Positions 22,133 to 33,809 of a stretch of DNA of 64,000 bases are shown piece after piece. Source of the stretch: Amaurobius ferox (taxonomy: Eukaryota; Arthropoda; Arachnida; Araneae; Amaurobiidae). The stretch lies in the NCBI GenBank assembly GCA_951213105.1, contig OX578135.1:164600750-164664749 (forward strand). Direction: 5' to 3'. Under the pieces are notes generated by a model, which made no database searches, was not told the origin of the DNA, and saw only the letters and a program-made list of their open reading frames with translations. The stretch's first letter is position 1. Each line of letters opens with the position of its first letter. Made by a program: the position numbers and the translations under genes.

Positions 22133-22269
22133 AACAATTGAAATATTTACCACTAACCTCATTTTTCATTGGATATGCTGATAAATATGACATACATGCA
22201 GAAATGCCCGCTAGTATGTTTATATTTATCAATTACAATATTTTCAAGAAACATTGTTTGCAATTGTCG

Positions 22270-22291
22270 TTATGCCCGAATTCGGGCATAA
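22270..22291. repeat. Perfect 22-bp palindrome
   Basis: TTATGCCCGAA is followed directly by its reverse complement. With one mismatch pair the symmetry extends to about 36 bp (22263-22298). Confidence 0.9.
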
Positions 22292-22715
22292 GGACAATAT
22301 ACTTATATTTTGTAGCTCTTGGAAAGCCGTATAAGTGTATATAATTAGATTCTATTTTCTAAAATATAGGGGGAGGGGGTCTGTATTTTTACAGGGTCTC
22401 TTGGAACAAAAGAAAAGTTCAATTAGAAGAGGTTACTCTGTATAGTAGCTAGTCTATAGAAACAAACCAATTATCTGCAATATTTGGCGAGTTATTGCAC
22501 TTATGACAAATTCGGGAATACGAATTCGGAGTTAGCTGCATATAAAAGTGTGCTGACAAGTTTTATGCAAAGTCTGGTTTCAATTTGCAGTCAGCTCTTG
22601 GAGCTCGAGCCAGAGTCGAAGAAAAACCCAATCCTAATTTCCAATTTTAGTCTTTTGGAAGTTTTTGAGTCATTTCTATCGTAAATATCTTCATGAATAT
22701 TTCAGATAATTGCAC

Positions 22716-22945
22716 TTTTTTTTTTTTTTACTAATTACTGTATAGAGCAATTTTTAGTAATGTAACTTATTTTCTTTTGTTCAAGGGACTGTATAAAAGT
22801 TTAGATCCTCTCTATCTTTAGTTTCTAAGCGAGTAATAGCGTGTTTTCTTTCTTCAAACCTTTCATTTAAACGTTTAGCGTAAAATGAAGTTGTCCAGAT
22901 GCTATTTCCTAATGTGTAGGAAAAATATTCCTGGGTTTTTTTTTT
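22716..22945 (+). repeat. Left copy of a ~230-bp direct repeat flanking the LINE relic
   Basis: It shares ordered words with 25650-25885: 'actaattactgtata' / 'actagttactataca', 'gggactgtataaaagtttag' / 'aaccgtataaaaatttag', 'gcgagtaatagcgt' / 'acgagtaatagcgt', and 'aaaatattcc'. Short pieces recur at 25915-25970 and 53938-54000. Confidence 0.65.
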
Positions 22946-22949
22946 TTAT

Positions 22950-23459
22950 AAAAAATAACTCTACAAAGATAGATCTAGTGATGATTGATAGACGGCATAA
23001 GACAGACATTGCTGATGTACGAAGTCACAGAGGAACGGATTATGATTCCATTATTTGTTAAAAATTAAATACAAACAAAGAATAAAAATTAATAAAGTGA
23101 CTAAAGGAATAAAAATTATGCTTGAAAGTGATTAACAATTATAAAAGTGTATGCTTGAACAGAGATGATAATGCATGATTGATTAATCTATAATTTTTCC
23201 AGCATATTCTATTGCAATATATTTTAAAATGAGCGCAAATTTATCTGTCTTTGGACTCTTTATATTCTCGCTACGCCACTGGAGATCGCCAAGCAGTGGC
23301 GTCGCTAATGGGGGTATTTGGGGGTTATAACCCCTTCCAGCAACCCATTGAAGTTCAGAGAAGTGATATTTACAGAAATGGCAAACAAAATATTTGGTTA
23401 AAAAGCATTTCTCTGGCAACGCTATACTGCCACCAAGGTGTGATACCGAGAAATTAAAT
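22950..23459. other. Non-coding; outward-facing CAGTGGCG ends
   Basis: CTACGCCACTG (23271-23281) and CAGTGGCGTCG (23294-23304) face away from each other, 12 bp apart. CAGTGGCG-type ends are common in hAT elements, so this may be the junction of two truncated hAT-like MITEs. Confidence 0.35.
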
Positions 23460-25590
23460 GATGAGCAAGCAGATCGGATAAGAATATGTTGAGAGATTGA
23501 TAGAAAAATTGGATGACAAAATTTATGTTGGATTAGTTGGCGACATGACTATAGATAAAAAATGGTAAAAGATCAGAAATAAAATTACCAAAGCAGCCGA
23601 AGAGGTTCCGGAATTAACGGACAAAAAGTGCAATGAATGATATGACTTGAAATGCTACCTTAGTGAAGACAATACAGTCCGCCAAAAAATGGTTGATCGG
23701 AAAACTTGATCGGAAGTTTAGGTAAATTTAAAAAAATACGTAATTAAGCTACAAATTCGGTCAAAAGAAAGAAACGTGAATGGTAAAAGGGAAGGTTAAG
23801 AGAAATTGAGAATTTAAAGAACATTCAACAAATTAAGCAAATGTACAATATGATAAAGGAATTTAAAGGCGATTTCTAATCAAGAGCAACCTTTTACAGA
23901 AACCGAGATGGTAACATTGGAAATGAAGATATTTTGTTGAGATGGGTAGAATATTTTGAAGGTGTACTTCAGTATTAAACAAATTCGGACGCAAACACCA
24001 CAGAAGCCGAACACTATACCTGCCCCAATCTTGTACACTAAAAACTGAGGCGGAAAAACGACCTGAACTGGATGAGGTTGAATTGGCCTCAGAAAATGAA
24101 TGAAAAACAACAACCTACTAATGGCAAAATGCTAGCTGAAATAGTAAAATTGTGGGGGAGAGGGGGGCGATTCTAATTAATCAAAATTCACGAATACCTG
24201 TCAAAAGTGTGAGAAACTGAAATTATGCCTACTGAATGGGATGCTGCTATTTTTTGCCTCATCCACAAGAAAAATAATAAATTTAATTTCCAGAATTATA
24301 AAGAAATATCACTGCTGTCGGTGGTATAGAAAGTATTTGCTAGAATTCTGGCTTCCCTACCACAGCTTTTCATTGAACAATCTCTGGAAGATTATCAATT
24401 TGGTTTTCGGCGGGGTAGATCAACTACTGATCAGTTGTTTGCAGTACAAACTATTATGGAAAAATGTTATGAGTTTAATATTAGTCTGTATCATTTGTTT
24501 GTGGACTTGAAACAAGTCGTTCACAGAGTTAGTTATGGAGGGATTTCAGATTCCTCCCAAATTGATTAGACTGATACTAATAAACACCATTTGTGAGATA
24601 CAAATACGAAATTTATTCATACCTGAGTTTAAAATAGAGGATATTTCTAGTAAAGTTTTTACTAGATGCTTATGGCATGGAAATCAACTATCAACAGTGT
24701 TTTTTACTTTGTCTTGAAAATGTTAGGAGACATGCAATTATAAATAAAGGTGGAACCATCATGAATAGAAGTCCTCAATATCTAGCTTATGCAGACGATG
24801 AGAGAGAATCCTATTTAAGAAGGTTATATGAAAATAAAAGAGGATGCGGATAAAATGCGTCTTAAGAAGAAAAAAAAAGGAACCAAAACAAAATATTTGA
24901 TTGTTGCTCTCTAGAGATAAACAAAAAGGTGTCAATAGGTAATATCTCGCAGTTGGTGAAGGGCAGTTTGAAAGAGTACAGGAATTCAGTTATTTAGGCT
25001 CAGTTATAAAAAGGTAATTAAGTTTCAGTTGAAATTACTAACATATGCCTGAAGCAAACAGGACCTATTATTATATGCAAGCACTACTAAAATCTGACTT
25101 GATCTTGCTCAAAAATAAAATACAGTTACATATAGAGTAATTCACAAATCCGTACCTACAGCTGTGAAACTTAGACATTAGTACAGAGAGATCAAAACCG
25201 ATTAATTATTTGGAAACGAGAGGGGCTAAGAAAAATTTTTGGCCGAATCAACGAAAATGGATTATGGATAATAAGACATTATAAAGAATTAATGGAAAAA
25301 TGTTCATGATGTTGATATCCTTACCGAAATAAAATTAGAAAACTAAGATGGCTGAGGCATGATCAGCAAATGAATAACAACAGAACTACTAAAAAGGCCT
25401 CCATTTCGAGACCTGGTGGGTCTAGGACTCTAAGTCTAGACCCCGTGGACGACCAAGAAGAAGATGGCTTGACCTTGTGGAGGATGATCTTACGAAGATG
25501 AAGGTTATGAACTAGATGGACAAAGTTCAGAACTGTGAAGAGTCAAAGGCTGTTATGAAGCAGGCTCAAGTTCTAAAGTGACTGTGATGC
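23460..25590 (+). pseudogene. Non-LTR retrotransposon (LINE) reverse transcriptase relic
   Basis: A living copy would reverse-transcribe its RNA at a nicked target. The relic has many frameshifts and stops but keeps the order of the domain. The pre-RT region carries RWVEYFEGVL (near 23940). Then come WDAAIFCLIHKK (24231-24275), NYKEISLLSVV, and QFGFRRGRSTTDQLFAVQTI (24391-24450). LFVDLKQ follows near 24500, then IPPKLIRLILINTICEIQIR (from 24547), LAYADD with the catalytic YADD at 24788-24799, and finally RPRGRPRRRWLDLVEDDLTK (25438-25497). The last block and the AGT-repeat end (near 25600) are typical of arthropod RTE-like or Jockey-like LINEs; I cannot fix the clade by eye. The endonuclease end is unrecognisable. 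Confidence 0.85.
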
Positions 25591-25649
25591 CAAGAAGTGG
25601 TAGTAGTAATAGTAATCAACCAGCCGAATACTGCAGATAATTTCACCAA

Positions 25650-25885
25650 AGTTTATTTTTTTCTCTTTAAACTAGTTACTATACAACGCACCTTTGACTA
25701 AATAAACTAATTTTGTTTAAAGAACCGTATAAAAATTTAGACCCTTGCCTCTATTTTTATGTCCCTCACGAGTAATAGCGTATTTTTGTTTGTCAAACCT
25801 CTCATCAAATTCGTAGCGAAAAACGAAGTAGCCCAGGTGCTAGGTCCGAATTTCTAAGGAAAATATTCCCGATTATTTATAACTG
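25650..25885 (+). repeat. Right copy of the ~230-bp direct repeat flanking the LINE relic
   Basis: See the left copy at 22716-22945. It is clearly diverged from that copy, so it is not a recent duplication. A further shortened copy follows at about 25915-25970. Confidence 0.65.
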
Positions 25886-25889
25886 GAAA

Positions 25890-26479
25890 GTTATAATTTT
25901 TTTCCCAATTATATTTTTTGGCTTAAGGATCCGTATAAAAATTTAGATCCGCTATTTTTATGATAATACCGATCACCGGGGAAAAAATGTATGAAAGAAT
26001 TTCGTATTTAGTTTTAACAAACTTTCAACTTGAAAGTGCGTGTCTAAAACTAAATACCGAAGCTATTTTAATACATTTTTCCTCCATAGCGTAGTTCAAA
26101 TTATCAATTTCATAGCCAACAGTTCTACCATCATCCTCACAAAAATTATTATTGTTTTCAATAGGAAATAACGCTACCTTGAATATGGAATTGAATGCGG
26201 ATCTTGAATGTGGGAAACTTCGTCTTCTAATATAGGGAATATCAAGTGTTCTATCTAGTTTTAGGTTCTTGCATAATGTATATACACATAAAATTTCCTA
26301 TCGACATGAACATTCGTTCTTAAGCTATTGTGTTCACACCTTTCTGTCTCTCTCACATGCGCATATGCACATATTTTTGAAAGTGTTCAAAATGTGTTCA
26401 GGAGATCTTAAAATATGCTTTTCCCGAATCCTAAAATGTTTGCGAAAACAAACTTTCTCTAACGTGAAAGTTAAATAAG
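25890..26479. other. No gene seen
   Basis: AT-rich. Small overlapping frames only. Confidence 0.35.
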
Positions 26480-26815
26480 CGCTGAAGCTCATGGCTGTAA
26501 TTCCGTCCAAGACTCGGTCCACCTATGTAGGCCATTTGAGGGAAAGAAGAAGAAGAGTGACCCCGACTCGTCGTAGCGTAACCACGAACGATGAATGAAT
26601 GCAAGGGCCTGGGAAACGGTCCGCCAGACACAATGTGCCGCGATAGCATCTGCACTACTTCATTTTACGCTAAGCGTTTAATGAGAGGTTTGACGAGAGC
26701 GAAATGCGCTATGACTCGCGCAGGACAGAAAATGAAAGAGTCTATCCTCACAGGGAGGGGAGTTAATTGGCAAATCATAGAAAGAGCTATCTTCAGAGGA
26801 CGTATTTACCTTTAG
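26480..26815. other. GC-richer unique patch, possible exon or conserved element
   Basis: The base composition rises markedly and several CpG-containing words appear. A plus-strand frame (26591-26815, 74 codons, MNECKGLGNGPPDTMCRD...) and a minus-strand frame (26655-26431) overlap. Neither resembles a family I know and no clean splice pair frames either. Confidence 0.3.
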
Positions 26816-27003
26816 ACCTTAGTACAGAGCAGTACAGATCAGAACCAAGTGTTTGATGCTGTGAATATAACCAATGGATAAAACAAAAAAATCGTGACAC
26901 AAAATAGAAAATGTAAACGCATTATAGTAGTCGAAATACGCTGATTGATTTGGTTTTCGAAACACTTATAACTTGGTTTTCATCTGACAACTGTTTTACG
27001 TTT
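26816..27003. other. No gene seen
   Basis: AT-rich flank. The last 16 bp (26988-27003) form the left target duplication of the next element. Confidence 0.5.
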
Positions 27004-27059
27004 CCGGCCGTCCAATTAGTTGCTCATGTCCACTGGATGAGTCGGACGGTCTGGGTTTT
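27004..27059 (+). mobile_element. Ultra-short retroposon-like element, copy 3 (best preserved)
   Basis: The 56-bp unit runs from CCGGCCGTCCAATTAGTTGC to GTCGGACGGTCTGGGTTTT. It lies between perfect 16-bp direct repeats CAACTGTTTTACGTTT (26988-27003 and 27060-27075). The flank is not a tandem repeat, so a target-site duplication is the simplest reading. Confidence 0.88.
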
Positions 27060-27075
27060 CAACTGTTTTACGTTT

Positions 27076-28067
27076 GATGAGCAAATACCTTGTTTTGAAA
27101 GAATGTTTTGCTGTGTGTTCACACCGTTCAATGTAAAATATATGTAAAATTATTTGTTTAATAGTTTATTTTTCTGTTTGTTTGTCGAACTAAATGTTTT
27201 GTTCAATCGTGTTTATGTTTCTACACGCAACCACGGGAAGAATGCAAGTCGATGCCAGTGTTTTGGAGAACAAATCCTTCTGTGCATCTTGAATACTAAA
27301 ATTTACGTTTCCTTTCCATTTGGTAGGATGTTTTTACTTTATAATTTACCTGTAATTCGAATTTTTAACATTTTAAATTCATTGCTCTCGAAGCTAAGAC
27401 GGTTCAAATATATTAAAAATATGTTATTTTGGATACAGAAAACGTACCATTATGTATAGGGCTAATTATCCCTGTTATAAGCAACCATCTGTTAACGCGA
27501 TCGTGCCCACTGAAATTTTTGACTGCTCACGGCTTACCAATTGTGTTCAGCAACTAATTATGCCCTAATTCATTTCGGGTCCCTAGATAAAAGTAACTTA
27601 TAGGATCCACTCCTAAAACTTTTATAGTAAAATAGAGAAAGGTACATTGAACATGAAGCATGGGTCCCAGCAGGTCCTCTGGCATTTGTTTATGTTACAT
27701 ATGACCAATAACGGCCTTGCTACGGCCTTGCGAAAATATGTGTGAAAATTTGAATGATTTAAAAGTACATTATAATACTGTTCAATTAGCAGATTATATT
27801 TAAATTTAGGGCACTGACTCTTTAAAAACTTTATTGAGTGAATAGAAAAATAATATTGCGATAGGAAAAGTTTTCTTAAGGTAAGTAAATCATTCCTTTC
27901 TTTCTCATACTTCACTAGAAAAGGAACCGAAAATCTTCAAATTCGCGAGTTTGGTATAAAATCACATTTCAAAACCTGAATACACTTCGAACGTTCTTTT
28001 AAACATGTTCTTCTGTGTGTGTGTTTGTGACATATTGTAAGAAATAATGTGCATATCGGTCTGAAGT
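27076..28067. other. No gene seen
   Basis: AT-rich. Frames of about 100 codons at 27154 (+) and 27622 (-) are composition-driven and show no domain. Confidence 0.35.
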
Positions 28068-28235
28068 TTTACGTATACAATATACAAAATACAATATACA
28101 ATATACAAATATACAAAATACAATATACAATATACAAATATACAAAAACACATATACAAACACAATACACACAACACAATATACACAATAAACACAACAC
28201 AATATACAAATATACAAAAACAAGACATTATACAA
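28068..28235 (+). repeat. ATACAA/ATACAAAATAC microsatellite block
   Basis: About 170 bp of interleaved 'atacaatatac', 'aaatatacaaaa' and 'acacaatatac' units. It opens frames on both strands that are low-complexity by-products. Confidence 0.9.
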
Positions 28236-29235
28236 TATACAAAAACTTGGAAGTTTTTATTAATTTATATAATTAAAACAAATTATTCGAGACAGACTGT
28301 CGTAACATTATTTCACCTGAGGATAATAAATAATTTTTTGGGAAGTAATAGCCTTTCATATTATATACTAATTTTCTATGTAATCAAGGAATAAACGTAT
28401 TACTAAAACATAAATGATTTGCATATGCATAGAAGCACTATACATTAAAACTTTTAATATGTGACTTTTATGAAAATTAATAAATATTTGTTTTTGAGAC
28501 GTGCCCAATCGGAGATGTTTAATGATCTCGAGACTTCATAATTTCAATTATTGTTGCGAAAAATAGTCACGATGACGTCATTAACCCCCCCCCCCTTTTA
28601 TGTTTGAATAAAACATTAATGACGTCATTAACCCCTAGACTTTTATGTTTGAATGTTTGAATAAAAGTCTTTGGATATATTTTGATTTACCTACATTTAT
28701 GAATTAGGCTTCTCTGATATGAACATTATAAAAAATAATTACCAAACCAAGTTATTAAATAGTTTTATTTTACTAGGCGTTATTCACTCAAAACCCTTTC
28801 GGTTCCATGAAACTGGAGTAACCGCCAATTTTCTTGAGATGTTTTAAGTATTTTTCTTAAACACTCTTTGAACATTTAGTTTTCAAATCGGCAGTTTAGT
28901 GAAGTCTGTTATTTAGATACATTTGTCTAACTTGTCTTAATATATTCTATTTTTATACCATTTGCAGCTATATAGCAGTTTAAACTGTCAGTTTCTCATA
29001 CAGGTTATTCTACCTATCATACTATCAATGTTACAACAGGTATCTTCAATTTTATATGCGATAATGCTATGAAAATCTTCGAAAATTTCAAAAAATTCGT
29101 ATCTTAATCATGCTACTAAAATAAATAAATAAATAAAAACGCCAATTAAGTTCAAGTTTTCTTATAATATATCCACATATAAAATTATATATAAAATTTT
29201 ATATATAGTTGTATTACCCAAATCTCATCTCTTCT
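28236..29235. other. No gene seen; small direct repeat
   Basis: The phrase 'tgacgtcattaaccc' is present twice (28573 and 28620), and 'cttttatgtttgaat' follows both. The first copy carries an 11-base C run (28585-28595). This is a local duplication of about 45 bp. Confidence 0.5.
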
Positions 29236-29420
29236 ATCTCTCTCTCTCGCTCTCGCTCTTATACACACACACACACTCTCTCTCTCTCTCTCCCTCCCTC
29301 GCTCTCTCACACACACATACACATACACATACACACTCTTTCTCTCTCGGTCTCTCTCTCTCACACACACACATATACACTCTCTCTCTCATACATACAC
29401 ACAGTGAGAGAGAGAGAGAG
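29236..29420 (+). repeat. (CT)n and (CA)n compound microsatellite
   Basis: Alternating (TC)n, (AC)n and 'acacatacacat' blocks, ending in (GA)n at 29405-29421, so the two ends can pair. Confidence 0.95.
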
Positions 29421-29518
29421 ATTTTACCGAAATATGTTCAAGAGGTTTCAAAACGCATTTATTTCTTCCGACAAAGTCTCAAACTGGAAAGTTTTCTAAA
29501 AGCAATAATCGACTCTAC

Positions 29519-29765
29519 ATGGTATCCCAAAAAGATTAAAACGCGCTTTAATTCTTTACCTGTTGGAAATAAGTGGGCAATGCAAATTGCAAAAATGTTG
29601 AAATTAAGATAGGAAATAAGACTACGTTAATGAAATAGTCCTCCCATTCATTTTCAAAAAGTTACACTTTTTAAGTATTTATACGACCCCCTTAGACAAA
29701 TTTGGTCAATCGGAAATTTTTTATTTTTAATGCAACAAGATCATTAAAAAAACCCGCATATCTGT
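29519..29765 (+). mobile_element. Single arm of the long-inverted-repeat element
   Basis: It matches the left arm of 3138-3997: 'gtatcccaaaaagattaaaa', 'cgcgctttaattctttacct', 'cctcccattcattttcaaaa' and 'tgcaacaagatcattaaaaa'. The other arm is absent, so the copy is truncated or a solo arm. Confidence 0.8.
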
Positions 29766-29896
29766 ATGACAATGAGTATTTATGGAGAGCATTTTGAAAC
29801 AAAAGAGATAACAGATCTCTCCTTTCAGTTCTACGAACCCATTGAAGGTGAACCTGAAGTGAATCCATTTCAATTTTAAGATTTCCGTCTCAGTTA

Positions 29897-29918
29897 CCCC
29901 CCCCCCCCCCCCCCCCCC
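29897..29918 (+). repeat. Poly-C run of 22
   Basis: The longest G/C homopolymer in the window, immediately followed by GCACAC. Confidence 0.95.
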
Positions 29919-30199
29919 GCACACTTTCTGAAGTGTTTCCTTCTTGGAACGCATTGAAATGGAAAGCCCATTTCACACTCCAACAGCTCACTTATCATAA
30001 AAGATCGAATGCTCAGCAGAAAGAATTTTTTCCTTTTCTTTTCCGAAATCTACGCAAAATCAAAACTGGCAGAAATGCGGAAAATAAAATAATTTCTCTT
30101 CTTTCCTCGCATTAGTTCGAAACGACGTCGAGGAAGTAGCTTTGCGAATTGATTTCATATTTTAACAGAATTTTTGAAGGGGAGAGTTGTATTGGTTTT

Positions 30200-30421
30200 G
30201 GCACTTTACGACAGTGTATAGGGTTCGATTAAATCTCAATAAAAATTCAAATTAATCTAAAATCTTTGTATAAATACAACATACAATAAAATCTAGGGTT
30301 GTATTTAAAATGAATATTGTATATCTAGTTTATAGTCTTTGTATGTTTATTGTTTTTCTGTGTTTGTCTCTTGTAACTGTTTTACACCCATTGTGTGAGC
30401 TGGGCTGCCTGGGCAATAAAA
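30200..30421 (+). other. Possible LINE 3' end
   Basis: The text 'tgtgtgagctgggctgcctg' and 'ggcaataaaaaa' just before the HX element looks like a retrotransposon 3' end with a polyadenylation-like tail. No coding part remains, so this is a weak call. Confidence 0.25.
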
Positions 30422-31363
30422 AAAAATCTGATGTGGGCAACACATGACTTTCCTTATATATATAATGCAATGAATTTACTACTTTTACAGTAAAAAAGAA
30501 TAGGTTTTTCTTACTTATATTCTTAGGATACTTACATTCTTTCCAAGATATTGAATTTTCGACAATTAGTTGCCATTTTCATTGATTTAGCGTTATTTTT
30601 ATCCATTTGACGAGATTTTCGTTAATTTGGCAACATTTCAAAAAGGCGCCAGGTTGGCGACATTCCGCCAAATTCGTCGCCAAAATCTCGCCAAGCGTTA
30701 TGGATGGAGAAATAAGTTATTCTTATAGCAGATAAATGACTATTGGCGTTCAAATAAAAAAGTATAACTCAAAGTATATTTTCTCATGAATGGAACGAGC
30801 TAGATCCACGTAAATGATGTCACCAAATTCATTGCATGATATTACATATGAAAAGTGAACATGTTTTTCAACAGTTAATATATTTTTTTTACTTTATGGG
30901 ATTTTTTGAAAAATTTATTTGGAAAATGTGCAATATCTCGAGAACAATCCTTCGTGCTAGCGTTCTAAAGTTTACGTCAATCGTTTTCTAAGGAAAAATT
31001 ACATAAGAAATGTCTATTTGCGTAACTTTATTAAAGGTTTTGATTTTTTGATGATTTTTCCAAAATTGCACTCGAAAATTTAGGGGGGTTCTGAACATTC
31101 GATTAAGTTTAAAAACAATAAGCTTCCAGTATTCACGAATTGTGATATTTGTACCAAATTTCATTCGAATCGCTCCATTTGTTCGTGAGATATCGTATCC
31201 ACAGGCTCACTGATACACACACACACACACAGACATCACTTCAAAAATGTTTGATTCGTGACCAGCGATGCTTGAAACATGCTCTCCCGTCGAAAACTCG
31301 AATTCGAATTTTCGACCCCGTCACAATACTTTCCTTATACATTATGTATATAAGGAAAGTAAT
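30422..31363 (+). mobile_element. HX element, full length
   Basis: The 942-bp copy starts aaatctgatgtgggcaacac and atgactttccttatata. It carries four 20-bp modules (30557-30636) and the text 'gcaatatctcgagaacaatc'. Then come, in reverse, the GAAATTTGGTAC sentence and an (AC)n tract (31216-31230). It ends in the palindrome ACTTTCCTTATA ... TATAAGGAAAGT (31328-31360). The subterminal actttccttatata at the 5' end is repeated in the 3' palindrome, like the asymmetric inverted repeats of Helentrons. No coding frame. Confidence 0.75.
30557..30636 (-). repeat. Four 20-bp modules in HX
   Basis: Units start at 30557, 30577, 30597 and 30617. In reverse complement they read like ATGTTGCCAAATTAACGAAA and ATCTCGTCAAATGGATAAAA. 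The same 20-mer array occurs in RC-A at 61167 and 63649. Confidence 0.8.
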
Positions 31364-31799
31364 AATTAAAAAATTAACCTATAATAGCCAAAATATGAAA
31401 AAGTTCTAATTTAGTCAATTTAGTAAACAATATTTAGAAGATGCGGATGGATGGAAAATGTACTAATGCATTCTCGGCGATTCACAGGAACAGAAAGTGA
31501 CTTGCGTAATCAGGCTGTTTATGAAAATGATTAAAAATACAACCTTAATAATTAATCAGAATATAAAAATAAGCTAGTTTAGTCAATCTAGTATGCAATA
31601 TTTTGAAGATGCAGATAGATGGGAAAATATACTAATCGACTCAAGAGAACATAAACTGAAATAAGCAATTGCACTGTTTATGTGCAACTAATTATAAAAT
31701 TAACGGCTCAGCAATTTATGCGAAATTTAATAACTTTTGAGAAATACATTTATCACATAAAAAAAAATCCTTTACATTCCACACAGCAGTAAATCATCA
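31364..31799. other. No gene seen
   Basis: A block around 'ttagtcaatttagtaaacaa ... tatttagaagatgc' (31412-31445) recurs at 31576-31612, a local duplication with about 165-bp spacing. Confidence 0.45.
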
Positions 31800-31952
31800 T
31801 TGCCACGGTGATTTGATTGGCATTATCGTCCATGCGAACCTAAATTCCCGTTGCCACATTAATTTGTTTGGCATTACCGTCTATGTGGCCGTAACTGATT
31901 GTTGTTATGTTGTTTTGGTTGAAATTACTGTGCACGCGGCCGTAAATTTACA
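31800..31952 (+). repeat. Three 51-bp tandem units
   Basis: Units begin at 31800, 31851 and 31902 with ttgccacggtgatttg, ttgccacattaatttg and ttgttatgttgttttg. Because 51 is a multiple of three, one frame stays open through all units, giving 17-residue repeats (for example INLFGITVYVAVTDCCY). A protein origin is possible but unproven. Confidence 0.65.
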
Positions 31953-32464
31953 TTGGCCTTCATACAAGATAATTTTTCATAGGAAACTATGCAAATTCTA
32001 TGCACAGAATTCGTTTCCCGTGGAAAATACAGAGAATCCGTAGTTATCGGTATCTTTGTGAGCAAGCAGGTCGGCAAATTGAAAATTCCCCGATTTTTCC
32101 AGAATTTTAAACAAAAAATCTCTTCTCCCCGTAATTTCCCTGACATTTTTGTCCTCTTTCAAATCCCTGCAAATTCTAGGTTTTCACGATTTCAGAGTGC
32201 GCAGGAACTTTGCGTTACTTAATTTTTAACGACAAAATGAATAATATCAACCTCATTGGTCTAGGATTATGAATCTTTGAGAAGCTGGCGACTTTGAAAA
32301 ATTCAATAAATTGTGAAATGGAAAAGACGCATTAAAACTGCAAAAGGGAAATAATGTCAAACAAGCATCCGTATTATTTGGGGTAATTAAGCTCAATTTA
32401 GTGACCATGATAGAGAAAATATATTTGAGTCTGTAGGAAAAGTCACCTGCAGCAAGATCAGATT
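31953..32464. other. No gene seen
   Basis: AT-rich with short frames. 'ccccgatttttccagaa' and 'gtaatttccctgacatttt' resemble the repeat edge noted near 470-545, in opposite orientation. Confidence 0.35.
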
Positions 32465-33645
32465 TTTTAACACTTTACGACATACTCGTAGTTGAAAAGT
32501 GTTTATGACTTTGTTCATTCTGTCTGTCTGTCTGTCCGTTCCCACGATTACTGCCTTAAAAATGACTTTCTCAAAATGAAATTTTAGTATGTTGTTCAGA
32601 CTGTCTGTGGGACCGATGGATAAATGAATAATACAGGTATCACCCAATTAGTTTTGGATTAAACCCGGATTCAAAAAATAAAATACATTGAACCCTATGG
32701 GACCTAATTCTTCAAAGATTTTTAAGCGATGATAATATTCACAAATTGCTTCGAAAGTTTTAAGAAATATTCAAATTATCCCATAAAAATATAAAAAAAA
32801 TATCAGCAAAATATGGTCTGTAGTTTAAATAAAAGTTAAAATAATAATTATACCCATATCATGTGAAGAGATCACATGATCACTTCAAAATAAAGCATAG
32901 CATCTATCTTGTGTCAAAATCGTGATTTTTAAAGTTATTTTTAATTTATATTTAGTGTTGCATCCGTCCTAAAACCGCTTAATTTTTTATTTTTTTCTGT
33001 GCATCTATATACCACGCAAACGCAATTACAATATTTTGGAATTTAAAGATTTATCAACCTTTGATCATTTCTACAACGGAGCCGTACGTATGGAGAATGC
33101 AAACACATCAAGCTGTAAGTTGAGTTGCATAAGAATTGCTGAATTTCTTTAAAGCAAAATTACTTAGCTCGGAAGCCTGCAATATAGCTGATATGAATGA
33201 AACTCTCATTGATTTTACATAGAGAAGCAAACGATTCCATATGATTGCTTTTTTGATGAAATTTTAAGCATGAAGTTAGAAAGTAATTTTACCTTCATGG
33301 TTTTACGTTTTTAAGTATTAAAATAAATTATTGTAGTATTGTGATAATTTTAAAAATATCGCCTCTGAATGAAAGGAATGGAAAAAAGTTTATGAACGAT
33401 ATATTCATTGTTTTTATATAGAGATCCAAGGGATTTATATTTCGATGACGATATTTGAATAAATTTCATTTGCTTTCGATGAAGTTTATGAAATATAATA
33501 AATTGCAGTAGTATTGTGAAAAATTTAAAATATCACCGCTGAATGTATCGCATTTCAGAGATGCTTAAATAAAATTGCATTTCAGTTGGAAAGGGTTTAA
33601 TAATCAATGCTTTATGCAGGATTGACGTTTCTTGTTTTTATCTTT
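32465..33645 (+). mobile_element. HY family element, copy C
   Basis: The 5' hairpin is AACACTTTACGAC ... GTTGAAAAGTGTT (near 32470-32500), followed by (TGTC)n and 'cccacgattactgcc'. Shared interior words include 'ttggattaaacccggatt' and 'cattgaaccctatgggacct'. The 3' end has a partial palindrome 'aatcaatgctttatgca'. Confidence 0.75.
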
Positions 33646-33809
33646 TATCTAATCATGAACTGAAGCGTCGAAAATGCGCAGCAGACCTTCGAAGGAAAGT
33701 TTTTAAGAAGCAAATTTGGTGGTATACTGTTAAATCAGCCAAATGCAGTGTGGCGAAGAAAATTCAATTTCGAACTATACCACCCTTCACAGCAAAGATC
33801 GTTACATGT

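Noticed and set aside
27962..28276. Overlapping frames of 75-88 codons
   Set aside because: Products of the ATACAA microsatellite.
29185..29499. Frames rich in Ser/His/Arg/Glu
   Set aside because: Products of the CT/CA microsatellite.
33718..33785. A 68-bp mini-element with GGTGGTATA/TATACCACC ends
   Set aside because: The inverted ends are only nine bases, there is no target duplication and no second copy in the window.
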